Of a stretch of DNA of 16,774 bases, positions 8,108 to 14,749 are shown piece by piece (the stretch's first letter is position 1; every line of letters begins with the position of its first letter). Position numbers and translations under genes: made by a program. This DNA is from Chromatiales bacterium. GTDB taxonomy: Bacteria > Pseudomonadota > Gammaproteobacteria > Steroidobacterales > GCA-2729495. The notes beneath the pieces are model-generated. The model saw only the letters and a list, made by a program, of their open reading frames with translations. It ran no database searches and was not told the DNA's origin. The stretch spans positions 1 through 16,774 of the forward strand of contig JAUWKW010000004.1 of NCBI GenBank assembly GCA_030614035.1, given 5' to 3'.

Positions 8108-9013
8108 CTATTTGTTTTGCCGCCGCGCCCTCGGATGTGATTTATCGTATATCTGGGCCAGGTGTTGAAAATCAAGGTGAGTATAAATCTGTGTGCTGCT
8201 GATGTCGGCATGCCCGAGCAGTTCCTGCACTGCCCTGAGGTCCTGGCTCGATTCCAGCAGGTGAGTGGCGAAACTGTGGCGGAACAAATGCGGGTAAATC
8301 CGCTGTGGCAGCCCCGACTCACGTGCACGGCGCTTGACCAGTGCCTGCACCGTCCGTGGGCTGATTCTGCGTCCACGGGGGCCAACAAACAGGGCCGTTT
8401 CTTCGACGACGGCAAGCCCCGCTCTAACCCGCAACCAGTCGGATAAGGCTTCCCGGGCCCAGCGGCCAACCGGTACGATCCGGGTTTTGTTGCCTTTTCC
8501 GGTCACTCTGACGGTGCCGTCTGCCAGGTCCAGATCGTCCGGGTCCAGGCCCACCAGCTCGGCCAGTCGAAGACCCGAGGAATACAGCAGTTCCAGCATG
8601 GCCCGGTCGCGCCAATCGGCGGGCTTATCTCCCTTGATGTCCAGCAGCCGTGCCATTTGCTCCGCATCCAAGGTGGCGGGAAGCCGCTTTGGCGTGCGCG
8701 GAGCCGAGACCGCTGTGCCGGGGTTATGCTGCAACCGGCCTTCGCGGATCAGGTATCTCAGAAAACTGCGCGTTCCCGATAACCGTCGTTGGACACTGCG
8801 AGGGCTTAAACCGGAGGCATGGCTGGTGGCGGCGAAGTGCCGTACATGATGTACGCGCAGCTGATCCCAAGTTGCAACACTTTGCTGCATACAAGAATCA
8901 GCAAGACAATCGAGATCGCGTCGATAGCTCTTAACTGTATGCGGGGACAGCCGTCGCTCGAATTTAAGGTAATCGAGGAAGTTCTCGACGAGTTCCAGTT
9001 GGCTTACATCCAT
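8108..9013 (-). CDS. xerC: Tyrosine recombinase XerC
   Basis: XerC acts with XerD at the dif site to resolve chromosome dimers before cell division. The 301-residue product has the N-terminal SAM-like core-binding domain (about 1-95, including ERRLSPHTVKSYRRDL) and a C-terminal catalytic domain. The catalytic residues are all present: Arg149 (SSGLRLAELVGL), Lys173 (GKGNKTR), His242 and Arg245 (HLFRHSFATHLL), His268 (LLGHADISSTQIYTH) and nucleophile Tyr277. XerC rather than XerD is indicated by the dapF-DUF484-xerC gene order, which is widely conserved in gammaproteobacteria. ATG 9013 has AGG about 7 bases upstream. It follows DUF484 by 51 bases. Confidence 0.95.
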   Translation of the reverse strand: MDVSQLELVENFLDYLKFERRLSPHTVKSYRRDLDCLADSCMQQSVATWDQLRVHHVRHFAATSHASGLSPRSVQRRLSGTRSFLRYLIREGRLQHNPGTAVSAPRTPKRLPATLDAEQMARLLDIKGDKPADWRDRAMLELLYSSGLRLAELVGLDPDDLDLADGTVRVTGKGNKTRIVPVGRWAREALSDWLRVRAGLAVVEETALFVGPRGRRISPRTVQALVKRRARESGLPQRIYPHLFRHSFATHLLESSQDLRAVQELLGHADISSTQIYTHLDFQHLAQIYDKSHPRARRQNK

Positions 9014-9064
9014 GCAATACCTGCAAGGCCTCGGCGACCGAATGCCGCTTTACGGGCATCGTGC

Positions 9065-9769
9065 TCAGTCGACCCGCAGCGCGCAGCCCACCAAGTCGCC
9101 GAGCCGCGACAGAAAATCCATGCTTTTACCGGGATGAAAATAGTCAGCGTCCCGGTTGCCAATAGCGAGAAACCCAACCCTGCAATTGGGTCCCAGCGGT
9201 ACGAGGGCTGCGGAGCCGATTTCCAATGCGTCAGCACCAAACAGGAAGTCGCGTTGAGCATCGCGTATTCGGCCGCAGCGTGGAGCGTCAGCTTCAAGGA
9301 ACGTCTTAAATGGAGCAATCGCTGCATCAGTACGCTCGATGACGCGCAGGAAACGGCCGAGCTCATTCTCGTCATTGTGTGGTTTATCGAAAAGAACCAA
9401 CACCGCAAGGTCGGCACTGAACGCCGTCTGCAAAGCCTCTTCAACGACGCTGACAACGTCTTCCCTGCTGCGCGTGGCTTGAAGCTGGGTGGCGAGAGTA
9501 TGAATCTTGGTTGCCAGTTTCTCGTTACTGCGGGCCACTTCGACCAGATCACGCAACTTGCGCTCCAGCGCGTTATTTTTCTGTCGGAGTACGGCGACCT
9601 GCCGTTCGACAAGGGATACAGCTGCGCCACTGGTACGATGCGGCAGTCGGAGGTTTGTCAGTAAGTTATGGTGTCGGTCAAAAAAATCCGGGTGGGACTG
9701 CAGGTAGGCGGATATTGATTCTTCAGTGAGATCCTCGGCGATACCTTGCGACTCTTTGACAGTGCTCAT
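9065..9769 (-). CDS. DUF484 family protein (YigA-like, GAF-like fold)
   Basis: A 234-residue protein of the DUF484 family, whose members lie between dapF and xerC in many gammaproteobacteria; the molecular role is unknown. The diagnostic N-terminal block is present: YLQSHPDFFDRHHNLLTNL then LPHRTSGAAVSLVERQV (about 22-58). A coiled-coil-like helix follows (VLRQKNNALERKLRDLVEVA, about 60-80). Then comes a GAF-like domain to the end, with AVLVLFD, AALVPLG and VGFLAIGN strands. ATG 9769 overlaps the dapF stop as ATGA, so translation is probably coupled, consistent with the weak ribosome-binding site. A longer open frame upstream is only the shadow of dapF. No membrane segment or enzyme motif is evident. 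Confidence 0.9.
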   Translation of the reverse strand: MSTVKESQGIAEDLTEESISAYLQSHPDFFDRHHNLLTNLRLPHRTSGAAVSLVERQVAVLRQKNNALERKLRDLVEVARSNEKLATKIHTLATQLQATRSREDVVSVVEEALQTAFSADLAVLVLFDKPHNDENELGRFLRVIERTDAAIAPFKTFLEADAPRCGRIRDAQRDFLFGADALEIGSAALVPLGPNCRVGFLAIGNRDADYFHPGKSMDFLSRLGDLVGCALRVD

Positions 9770-10593
9770 ATCTCGACGGCTCCTTCGAACACAGTTACTG
9801 CTTCTCCGATAAGCCAGACTGATGTGTCGTTTCCTTGCCAGCGCACGGTAAGGTTGCCGCCCGGCATTTCCACGGTGACATCGTCCGTGAGCTTGCCTAT
9901 ATGGTGGCCGATCACTGCCGCCGCGCAGGCCCCGGTTCCACATGCCCTGGTTTCGCCTACGCCGCGCTCGAAGACCCGCAGGCGAATGTGCCCCGAGTCC
10001 ACCACCTGCATAAAGCCGATGTTAGCACGGTTTGGAAACTGCGCGTGCCTTTCAAGCTCAGCTCCCAGTTCCGCTACAGGGGCCACGGAGACATCGTCAA
10101 CTTCGATCACCGCATGTGGATTTCCGATCGAAACCACGCGAAGTTCAACGAGGTCATCACCGACTTCGACGGAATAACTTGCTTGTTCCGAATCAGTGAC
10201 AAACGGGACGTTTTCTGGACGGAAATCCGGAATACCCATCGCCAGCGCCACCGAGCCATCCGCCTGAATCCGTGCCTCAGTCGTACCGGTGGCGTGCTCG
10301 AGCGTCAGCGGCCGGTCGCCAAACTCGCCCGAGTTCGACAGCAACTTGGCGATGCAGCGGGCGCCGTTGCCGCATTGCTCAGCTTCGCCTCCATCGGCAT
10401 TGAATACACGATAGCGAATGTCGGCGCTGGGCGAGCGCGGTCTATCGAGCCAGAGCAGCTGATCAAAGCCGATCCCGGTACGCCGGTCCGCCAGGCCCCG
10501 GATCAGGGCATCGGTGGGGACTTCCAGCCCATCGGCGCGTACGACGATGAAGTCGTTCCCTAAACCGTGCATTTTTGTAAAAGGAACCCGCAT
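9766..10593 (-). CDS. dapF: Diaminopimelate epimerase
   Basis: DapF interconverts LL- and meso-diaminopimelate, giving the precursor of lysine and of the peptidoglycan cross-link. From ATG 10593 the protein has 275 residues, matching the H. influenzae and E. coli enzymes. The two catalytic cysteines are Cys74 (GGEAEQCGNGARC) and Cys218 (GETRACGTGACAAA), one position off the classical 73/217. The N-terminus FTKMHGLGNDFIVV and the block SIGNPHAV are also conserved. AGGA lies about 8 bases before the start. Open frame continues upstream to 10755 but would overlap the divergent ParA gene and lacks homology. It is the first gene of the long minus-strand run. A TATAAT hexamer lies 32 bases upstream of its start codon. 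Confidence 0.97.
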   Translation of the reverse strand: MRVPFTKMHGLGNDFIVVRADGLEVPTDALIRGLADRRTGIGFDQLLWLDRPRSPSADIRYRVFNADGGEAEQCGNGARCIAKLLSNSGEFGDRPLTLEHATGTTEARIQADGSVALAMGIPDFRPENVPFVTDSEQASYSVEVGDDLVELRVVSIGNPHAVIEVDDVSVAPVAELGAELERHAQFPNRANIGFMQVVDSGHIRLRVFERGVGETRACGTGACAAAVIGHHIGKLTDDVTVEMPGGNLTVRWQGNDTSVWLIGEAVTVFEGAVEI

Positions 10594-10624
10594 GCGCCTT
10601 GTCCTGCAGTGGCCCGCCAGAGCG

Positions 10625-10630
10625 ATTATA
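10625..10630 (-). promoter_or_regulatory. Candidate -10 element for dapF
   Basis: On the minus strand this hexamer reads TATAAT exactly. Transcription would start near base 10618, leaving a leader of about 25 bases before dapF. No good -35 hexamer is found 16-18 bases upstream, so the promoter may be weak or need an activator. The call rests on the -10 match and position alone. Confidence 0.4.
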
Positions 10631-10678
10631 GAGGCCGCGTCCGTCCGTCGGGTATTTGAGCGACAGCCATTGATTTGG

Positions 10679-10692
10679 TCAATTCGAATTGA
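10679..10692. promoter_or_regulatory. 14-base perfect palindrome between divergent dapF and parA-like genes
   Basis: TCAATTCGAATTGA is its own reverse complement over all 14 bases. A further half-site-like CGAATTG occurs at about 10730-10736, near the parA-like start. The palindrome lies in an AT-rich stretch where the -35 region of the plus-strand promoter is expected. A weak candidate promoter there is TTGAAT (10689-10694) with a 17-base spacer to TACTTT (10712-10717). This arrangement suits a dimeric repressor site, but which protein binds is unknown. Confidence 0.4.
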
Positions 10693-10746
10693 ATTTTGGC
10701 AAGTGCGACGATACTTTAGTGTAGCTGATCGAATTGGGGAACGACT

Positions 10747-11391
10747 ATGCGTCATATTATGGTGCTGAATGCCAAGGGAGGTTGCGGCAAGAGCACGCTG
10801 TCGACCAATCTCGCCAGCTACTATGCCTCGGAAGGCTACAAGGTTGCACTGGTCGATTACGACCCACAGGCTTCAAGTATTGACTGGCTGGAACGTCGCC
10901 CGGCCCATCTTGCACCTATCACCGCCGTCGAAGGCTACCTCTATGGTCAGCGGTATATGCCGCGAAATGCGGATTTTGTGATTCTGGATGCCCCGGCCCG
11001 CTCGCACGGCCCGGAACTGACGCATCTGGTTAATCACGCCGACACCATCATTGTTCCCGTACTGCCGTCGAGTATTGACATGCAAGCAGCCGGAAAATTC
11101 ATCGGTGAACTGAAGACCAGAAGTCGGGTGGCCGGAAGAGGCGTCAAAATCGCGGTGGTTGCGAACCGGGTGCATGAGAACACGCTGATATTTGATGAGT
11201 TGGACGAATACCTGGGCAAGCTCCGGGTACCGTATGTAACCGCATTGCGCGAAGCCCAGAACTACATCCGGGCCTATACTCGCGGGCTGGGCATTTACGA
11301 GTTGCCTGAATACCTGGCGTGGCCAGATTGGGAACAATGGGACCCGCTAATCGAGTATCTGGAAAGCCGCCGAAGCATGCCGGCCGCCTAA
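10747..11391 (+). CDS. Orphan ParA/MinD-type P-loop ATPase
   Basis: A 214-residue ParA-superfamily ATPase. The deviant Walker A motif is KGGCGKST (10-17), with the signature lysine at Lys10 and the P-loop lysine at Lys15. The switch I region is VDYDPQASSIDWL and the Walker B-like strand is FVILDAPARS. Length fits the short class without an N-terminal DNA-binding helix-turn-helix domain. Relatives position chromosomes, plasmids, chemoreceptor arrays or other cargo by ATP-driven dimerisation on nucleoid or membrane. No parB, parS-like repeats or obvious cargo gene is adjacent, so the partner is unknown. No MinD-like amphipathic C-terminal helix is evident. ATG 10747 is well supported by GGGGA six bases upstream; an internal ATG at 10759 is less likely. 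It is divergent from dapF and convergent with hemY. Confidence 0.9.
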   Translation: MRHIMVLNAKGGCGKSTLSTNLASYYASEGYKVALVDYDPQASSIDWLERRPAHLAPITAVEGYLYGQRYMPRNADFVILDAPARSHGPELTHLVNHADTIIVPVLPSSIDMQAAGKFIGELKTRSRVAGRGVKIAVVANRVHENTLIFDELDEYLGKLRVPYVTALREAQNYIRAYTRGLGIYELPEYLAWPDWEQWDPLIEYLESRRSMPAA

Positions 11392-11464
11392 TCGGGCAGC
11401 CCAGCTGATCCATTCAACGCAGCCGGTAGCGCCGCACACTTTTCGCCGCAACCAGACTTCGAAC

Positions 11465-12673
11465 TCAGCTATCAGAGGTGAATTTTCTTTCCAGTTTCGG
11501 AATTTCCGACCCCGCATAACTAAGCGACAAGCCTTTTTGAAACGCGTCAGACGCCGCTTCCTGCTCGCCGACATCCAACATCAACTGACCTAGTTCGTGA
11601 TAGGCAGCTGGACTTGGGCGTATGCTCAAACTGGATTCCAGGTAGCTGCGGGCCTTGCCCCACAGCTGGTTGCGTATGCAAAGTCGCCCGGCTGTAAGCA
11701 GCAGCGCAGGATCGTCTGGGCGGTGCTTAAGCCATGCCTCGGAGCGCCGCAAATGCGCCGCAATATCGTCAACTTCCAGTTCTCCGTATCGCAGGATCAG
11801 GGATTCGTCCCATTCATGTGCCAGAGCCTTGCTGATCGCCGATTCCGCAGCTGCAATGTCGCCACTGGCAATACAGGCGTCAATTTGCGCTCGGATCAGT
11901 CGCGGATGCTTGCGCAAATTGCGCGGTACCGCCTTCCAGTACTCGGTAATTTTTTTTCGATCGGTATCGTCGCGCCCCAGCAACCCGACGTAAGCATCGA
12001 CCGTCCATTCGTCCAGCACGCCGGCGGGAACATGGGCGCGCTTTGTTACCTTCGGAAGTATGGCCGAAAGTTCCTGCCAGTCCTTCTGCATCCAGTACAG
12101 CTCGGCCAGCAACTTAAGGGCTTCCGCGTTTCGTGGGCTCATTTCGCGAAGCTGCTGCAGAGTTGCCAGCGCAGCTTCCAGTTCTTTATTCGAGATTTGT
12201 AACTCGGCCTGCGTCAGTAGTATCGCGCTTGCTGCCCCCGGTTCCTGTTCGTAGGCCATTGTCAGCCAGCTGTCCCGGCGCTCCAGGTCACCCTGCAATT
12301 GCGCGGCGCGAGCGGCAGCAAGGTAGTTAAGCAGTGGTGTCTCGCTTTCACGCACGCCACGCGTCAAAAGCTTCTCCCCCTTAGCGAAGTTGCCCTCAGC
12401 CACTTCTATGTAGCCGCGGGTGATCTGGCGGGCTGCGCGTCGGCCGCGCGCCCGAGCGGCGACTTCTCCGATCTGGCGCGGGGCCTGCCAGATGCGTGTC
12501 AACAGCCGAACGGCAAGGTAGAGAAGCAGCATCAGAAACACCAGGATCGGCACCGAGGTTTCCAGTGCGTAGCCGTGAAAATTGATTAAGACGTAACCAT
12601 TGTCCTGCAGCAGGAAACTGGCAGCGACAGCGCCAAGCGCCAGCGTCAATACGACAACGAGGCCGAACTTCAT
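11465..12673 (-). CDS. hemY: HemY-like inner-membrane TPR protein
   Basis: A 402-residue homologue of proteobacterial HemY, the TPR protein encoded with heme genes. It is not the Bacillus protoporphyrinogen oxidase that carries the same name. The N-terminus has two membrane segments (about 3-22 and 41-60) with a short NGYVLINFHGYALETS link, the typical HemY_N arrangement. After a basic stretch (RARGRRAARQ), the rest is helical repeat sequence typical of TPRs, for example LLNYLAAARAAQLQGDLERR and AEALKLLAELYWMQKDWQEL. The domain should face the cytoplasm or periplasm as a scaffold; its exact role in heme synthesis is unproven. ATG 12673 overlaps the hemX stop as ATGA, which implies translational coupling. 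It ends 73 bases from the convergent parA-like gene. Confidence 0.92.
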   Translation of the reverse strand: MKFGLVVVLTLALGAVAASFLLQDNGYVLINFHGYALETSVPILVFLMLLLYLAVRLLTRIWQAPRQIGEVAARARGRRAARQITRGYIEVAEGNFAKGEKLLTRGVRESETPLLNYLAAARAAQLQGDLERRDSWLTMAYEQEPGAASAILLTQAELQISNKELEAALATLQQLREMSPRNAEALKLLAELYWMQKDWQELSAILPKVTKRAHVPAGVLDEWTVDAYVGLLGRDDTDRKKITEYWKAVPRNLRKHPRLIRAQIDACIASGDIAAAESAISKALAHEWDESLILRYGELEVDDIAAHLRRSEAWLKHRPDDPALLLTAGRLCIRNQLWGKARSYLESSLSIRPSPAAYHELGQLMLDVGEQEAASDAFQKGLSLSYAGSEIPKLERKFTSDS

Positions 12674-13863
12674 TGCGCTATACCTGACGTCGCTAACTGG
12701 ATCAGCAAGCTTAGCGATCCGCTTATGTCGGGCAGGCTACTTACGAACTCAACTGCTTCGAGTTTGGTGAGCGTATCCAGCGCGGCAAGGACCCGCGCTG
12801 AATCGGTATCGAAAGACGTTGTCACGCGTTCTCTGACCTGTGCTAAAGACTGGAGGTAGAGTTCACGCTCGCCGCGCAAAAATGCCAACTTCGCTACTTG
12901 CACCTCAAGATCCATGGTTCTGATCAATAACGCCTGGTCGTCCGCCGACAGCTCCGGTGCTGCCTCGAGGTCGGTCTGGCGCACGCTAACGATGCTGGAG
13001 AAAGCGTCTTTGATGGATTGCACTGCTCGGTCCACGCCGGCTTCGTCGGTGGCCGGCTCCGGCGCCTCGCGCCTGAATTGTTTCGGCCTGGTGCTGCGTA
13101 ACGGCATGGCCGAGAAATTGCGCGCCAGACTCTGCAGGGTCAGCGTTACCCCGGCGCGGTCCGGTCGGGGAATTGTCCTGAGCTCCGCAAGCTCGTCGCT
13201 GATTTTTTCTCTGACCGCGGTCATGCGTGGATCCGCCAGGTCGCGCAGTTTCTCATCCGCCAGATTCAATGCCCGCATTGCCACTTCGACGTTGGATGCG
13301 AGATTGATCTGGGTGTTAGCGATGCGCAGGTAATACTCGGCTTCGGCGACCAGCCATGCAGTGCGGGCTTCATCTGCCACTCCCGGCAGATTGGCCACCG
13401 ATCGTTCTATTCGGCCCGATCGCACCGATAGCTCTTCCAGGCTTCTACTGTGAGCTTGAAGGTCCGCTATCGCTGAGTCCAGGTCTCTCGCACGGCGGCT
13501 ATCCTCGGCTTCGAGGCGCTCCAGTCGCGTTGACAGATCAGCCAGATCCACGCGTGAAAGTGCGACCGCATCCGGTACCCCGGTTAGATTGCGCAACTGC
13601 CACAAGACAGAGCCAGCAGCCAATACTGCGATCACCGTCACCCCCAGCACGATTAGCAGTAACCGGTGCTTTCCACCGCGTTCGCGCGCAGATACCGCCG
13701 GCTTGTCCTCAGTCGGGCTTTCTTCCGCAGGGGTTGGTGGCGCGTCAGCCTCCGTCTCCGCTTGCTCCGTGACTTCCGTATCCATGTCGGGCGCGTCGGC
13801 GGTGGCGTCTGCCGGTTCGGTCGGCTCTTCTGATTCAGTTGGCTCGGGTTTGTCTGGGCTCAT
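12670..13863 (-). CDS. hemX: HemX-like membrane protein
   Basis: A 397-residue HemX-family protein. It was long labelled uroporphyrinogen III methyltransferase, but no SAM-methylase motif is visible here and the function is uncertain. The first 60 residues are rich in Pro, Glu, Asp, Thr and Ala and should be disordered. One membrane segment follows (about 67-89, LLLIVLGVTVIAVLAAGSV). Next is a coiled-coil region (LSTRLERLEAEDSRRARDL) and the conserved AEAEYYLRIANTQINL block that typifies HemX. ATG 13863 was chosen because the acidic leader then starts as MSPDKPEP; upstream open frame to 13971 has no family support. Ribosome-binding sequence is weak (GAG 7-9 bases away). The usual upstream partners hemC and hemD are absent. 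Confidence 0.9.
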   Translation of the reverse strand: MSPDKPEPTESEEPTEPADATADAPDMDTEVTEQAETEADAPPTPAEESPTEDKPAVSARERGGKHRLLLIVLGVTVIAVLAAGSVLWQLRNLTGVPDAVALSRVDLADLSTRLERLEAEDSRRARDLDSAIADLQAHSRSLEELSVRSGRIERSVANLPGVADEARTAWLVAEAEYYLRIANTQINLASNVEVAMRALNLADEKLRDLADPRMTAVREKISDELAELRTIPRPDRAGVTLTLQSLARNFSAMPLRSTRPKQFRREAPEPATDEAGVDRAVQSIKDAFSSIVSVRQTDLEAAPELSADDQALLIRTMDLEVQVAKLAFLRGERELYLQSLAQVRERVTTSFDTDSARVLAALDTLTKLEAVEFVSSLPDISGSLSLLIQLATSGIAQ

Positions 13864-13867
13864 GGCA

Positions 13868-13894
13868 AAACTCGGAGTTTGCCCGATCTCGGGC
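13868..13894. repeat. Two adjacent inverted repeats in the hemX leader
   Basis: AAACTC-G-GAGTTT occupies 13868-13880 and GCCCGA-TC-TCGGGC occupies 13881-13894. Both lie within 35 bases of the hemX start codon and span its likely ribosome-binding region. In RNA the GC-rich one could form a small hairpin. The loops are very short, so the structures may not be functional. Confidence 0.3.
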
Positions 13895-13924
13895 GGCCAA
13901 CCATTTTGCCAGTGAATGACCCCT

Positions 13925-13938
13925 GCATGCACCCATGC
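13925..13938. repeat. Short inverted repeat GCATG-cacc-CATGC upstream of hemX
   Basis: Five-base arms separated by four bases, lying between the terminator-like hairpin after the response-regulator gene and the hemX start. It could be a protein-binding site in the presumed hemX promoter region. Short repeats of this size also occur by chance. Confidence 0.25.
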
Positions 13939-13945
13939 CTGCACG

Positions 13946-13974
13946 AAAATCCGGTGGCCACCGAGGCACACCGG
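13946..13974 (-). terminator. Terminator-like hairpin after the response-regulator gene
   Basis: On the minus strand CCGGTG, a bulged T and GCC pair with GGC and CACCGG around a five-base loop (TCGGT). That gives nine base pairs, and the hairpin is followed by ATTTT. It starts about 13 bases after the response-regulator stop. The T-tract is short, so termination may be partial. It would separate the regulator operon from hemXY. Confidence 0.5.
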
Positions 13975-13986
13975 GGGTGATCCGGC

Positions 13987-14733
13987 TCAAATTCCGGCGC
14001 GCAGGCGGCGCTTCAGCGCAGTCACATGTCTGCGACTGACCGGGAGCGAGTCAGGGCAGTCTTTGATCCAAACCGAATGGGCAGCCCCTTCATCCTTTTC
14101 GACCCGATCGAGATATTGAATTGCGACTAGCGCATTGCGGTGAATGCGGAGAAAGCGATCGGCAAACTCGGTTTCCAGATCCTTTAGCGATTCATCGATA
14201 AGGTCCTCGCCATCGAGGTGGCAGACCTTTACGTATTTTTGATCTGCCTGGAAGTAGCGTATCCGATCGACCGGTATCAATCGCAGCTTCTCACCGCAGC
14301 GGGCGCATATATGAGTTCTGGATTGGGCGATACCGTCGCGTTGCGCCAGCGCTGAAAGCTGCGGCAGGGTCAATCGGGCCGCGAGTTTGAGAGCCCGTTC
14401 AAGGCGCTCCCTGCGCACCGGCTTTAGAAGATAGCCGATCGCCTCGGCATCGAATGCGTCGATCGCATATTCGTCAAAAGCAGTGGTGAATATTACCGCC
14501 GGCGATTTGTCCAGTGTACCCAGGTGTCGTGCTGTCTCGATGCCGTCCATATTGGGCATACGGATATCGAGCAACACGACGTCTGGCTGAATACGGTTGC
14601 AGATATCGATGACCTCGTGACCGTTCTGCGCGTCAGCGACAGCTTCCCAACCGTCGATCTCCTCCAGCAGTTGTCGCAGTCGCGAACGTGCCGGCGACTC
14701 ATCGTCAGCAATCAATAATTTCAGTGAATTCAC
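13987..14733 (-). CDS. algR: LytTR-type response regulator, AlgR-like
   Basis: A 248-residue response regulator with an N-terminal receiver domain (about 1-118) and a C-terminal LytTR DNA-binding domain (about 140-245). The phosphoacceptor is Asp56 in VVLLDIRMPNMDG, with the acidic pair Asp10/Asp11 (IADDE), Thr84 in FTTAF and Lys104 in YLLKPV. The LytTR part contains IRYFQADQKYVKV and FLRIHRNALVA, as in AlgR, which in Pseudomonas controls alginate, twitching and virulence genes. GTG 14733 is chosen because GGAG lies 8 bases upstream. It follows the kinase gene by 16 bases. Unusual here is a CARC pair (Cys143, Cys146) at the start of the LytTR domain, plus Cys171. The gene name is by domain and neighbourhood; the regulon is unknown. 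Confidence 0.9.
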   Translation of the reverse strand: MNSLKLLIADDESPARSRLRQLLEEIDGWEAVADAQNGHEVIDICNRIQPDVVLLDIRMPNMDGIETARHLGTLDKSPAVIFTTAFDEYAIDAFDAEAIGYLLKPVRRERLERALKLAARLTLPQLSALAQRDGIAQSRTHICARCGEKLRLIPVDRIRYFQADQKYVKVCHLDGEDLIDESLKDLETEFADRFLRIHRNALVAIQYLDRVEKDEGAAHSVWIKDCPDSLPVSRRHVTALKRRLRAGI

Positions 14734-14749
14734 GGATGTACTCCGGTCG

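Noticed and set aside
8095..8469. 124-codon open frame on the minus strand in the xerC region
   Set aside because: Overlaps the catalytic end of xerC in another frame, and all catalytic residues of xerC are present in the chosen frame.
8819..9664. 281-codon open frame on the plus strand
   Set aside because: Antisense to xerC and DUF484, both well supported, and without domain features.
10594..10755. Upstream extension of dapF to 10755
   Set aside because: It would overlap the divergent parA-like start and the palindrome, and DapF proteins begin at the MRVPFTKMHGLGNDF segment.
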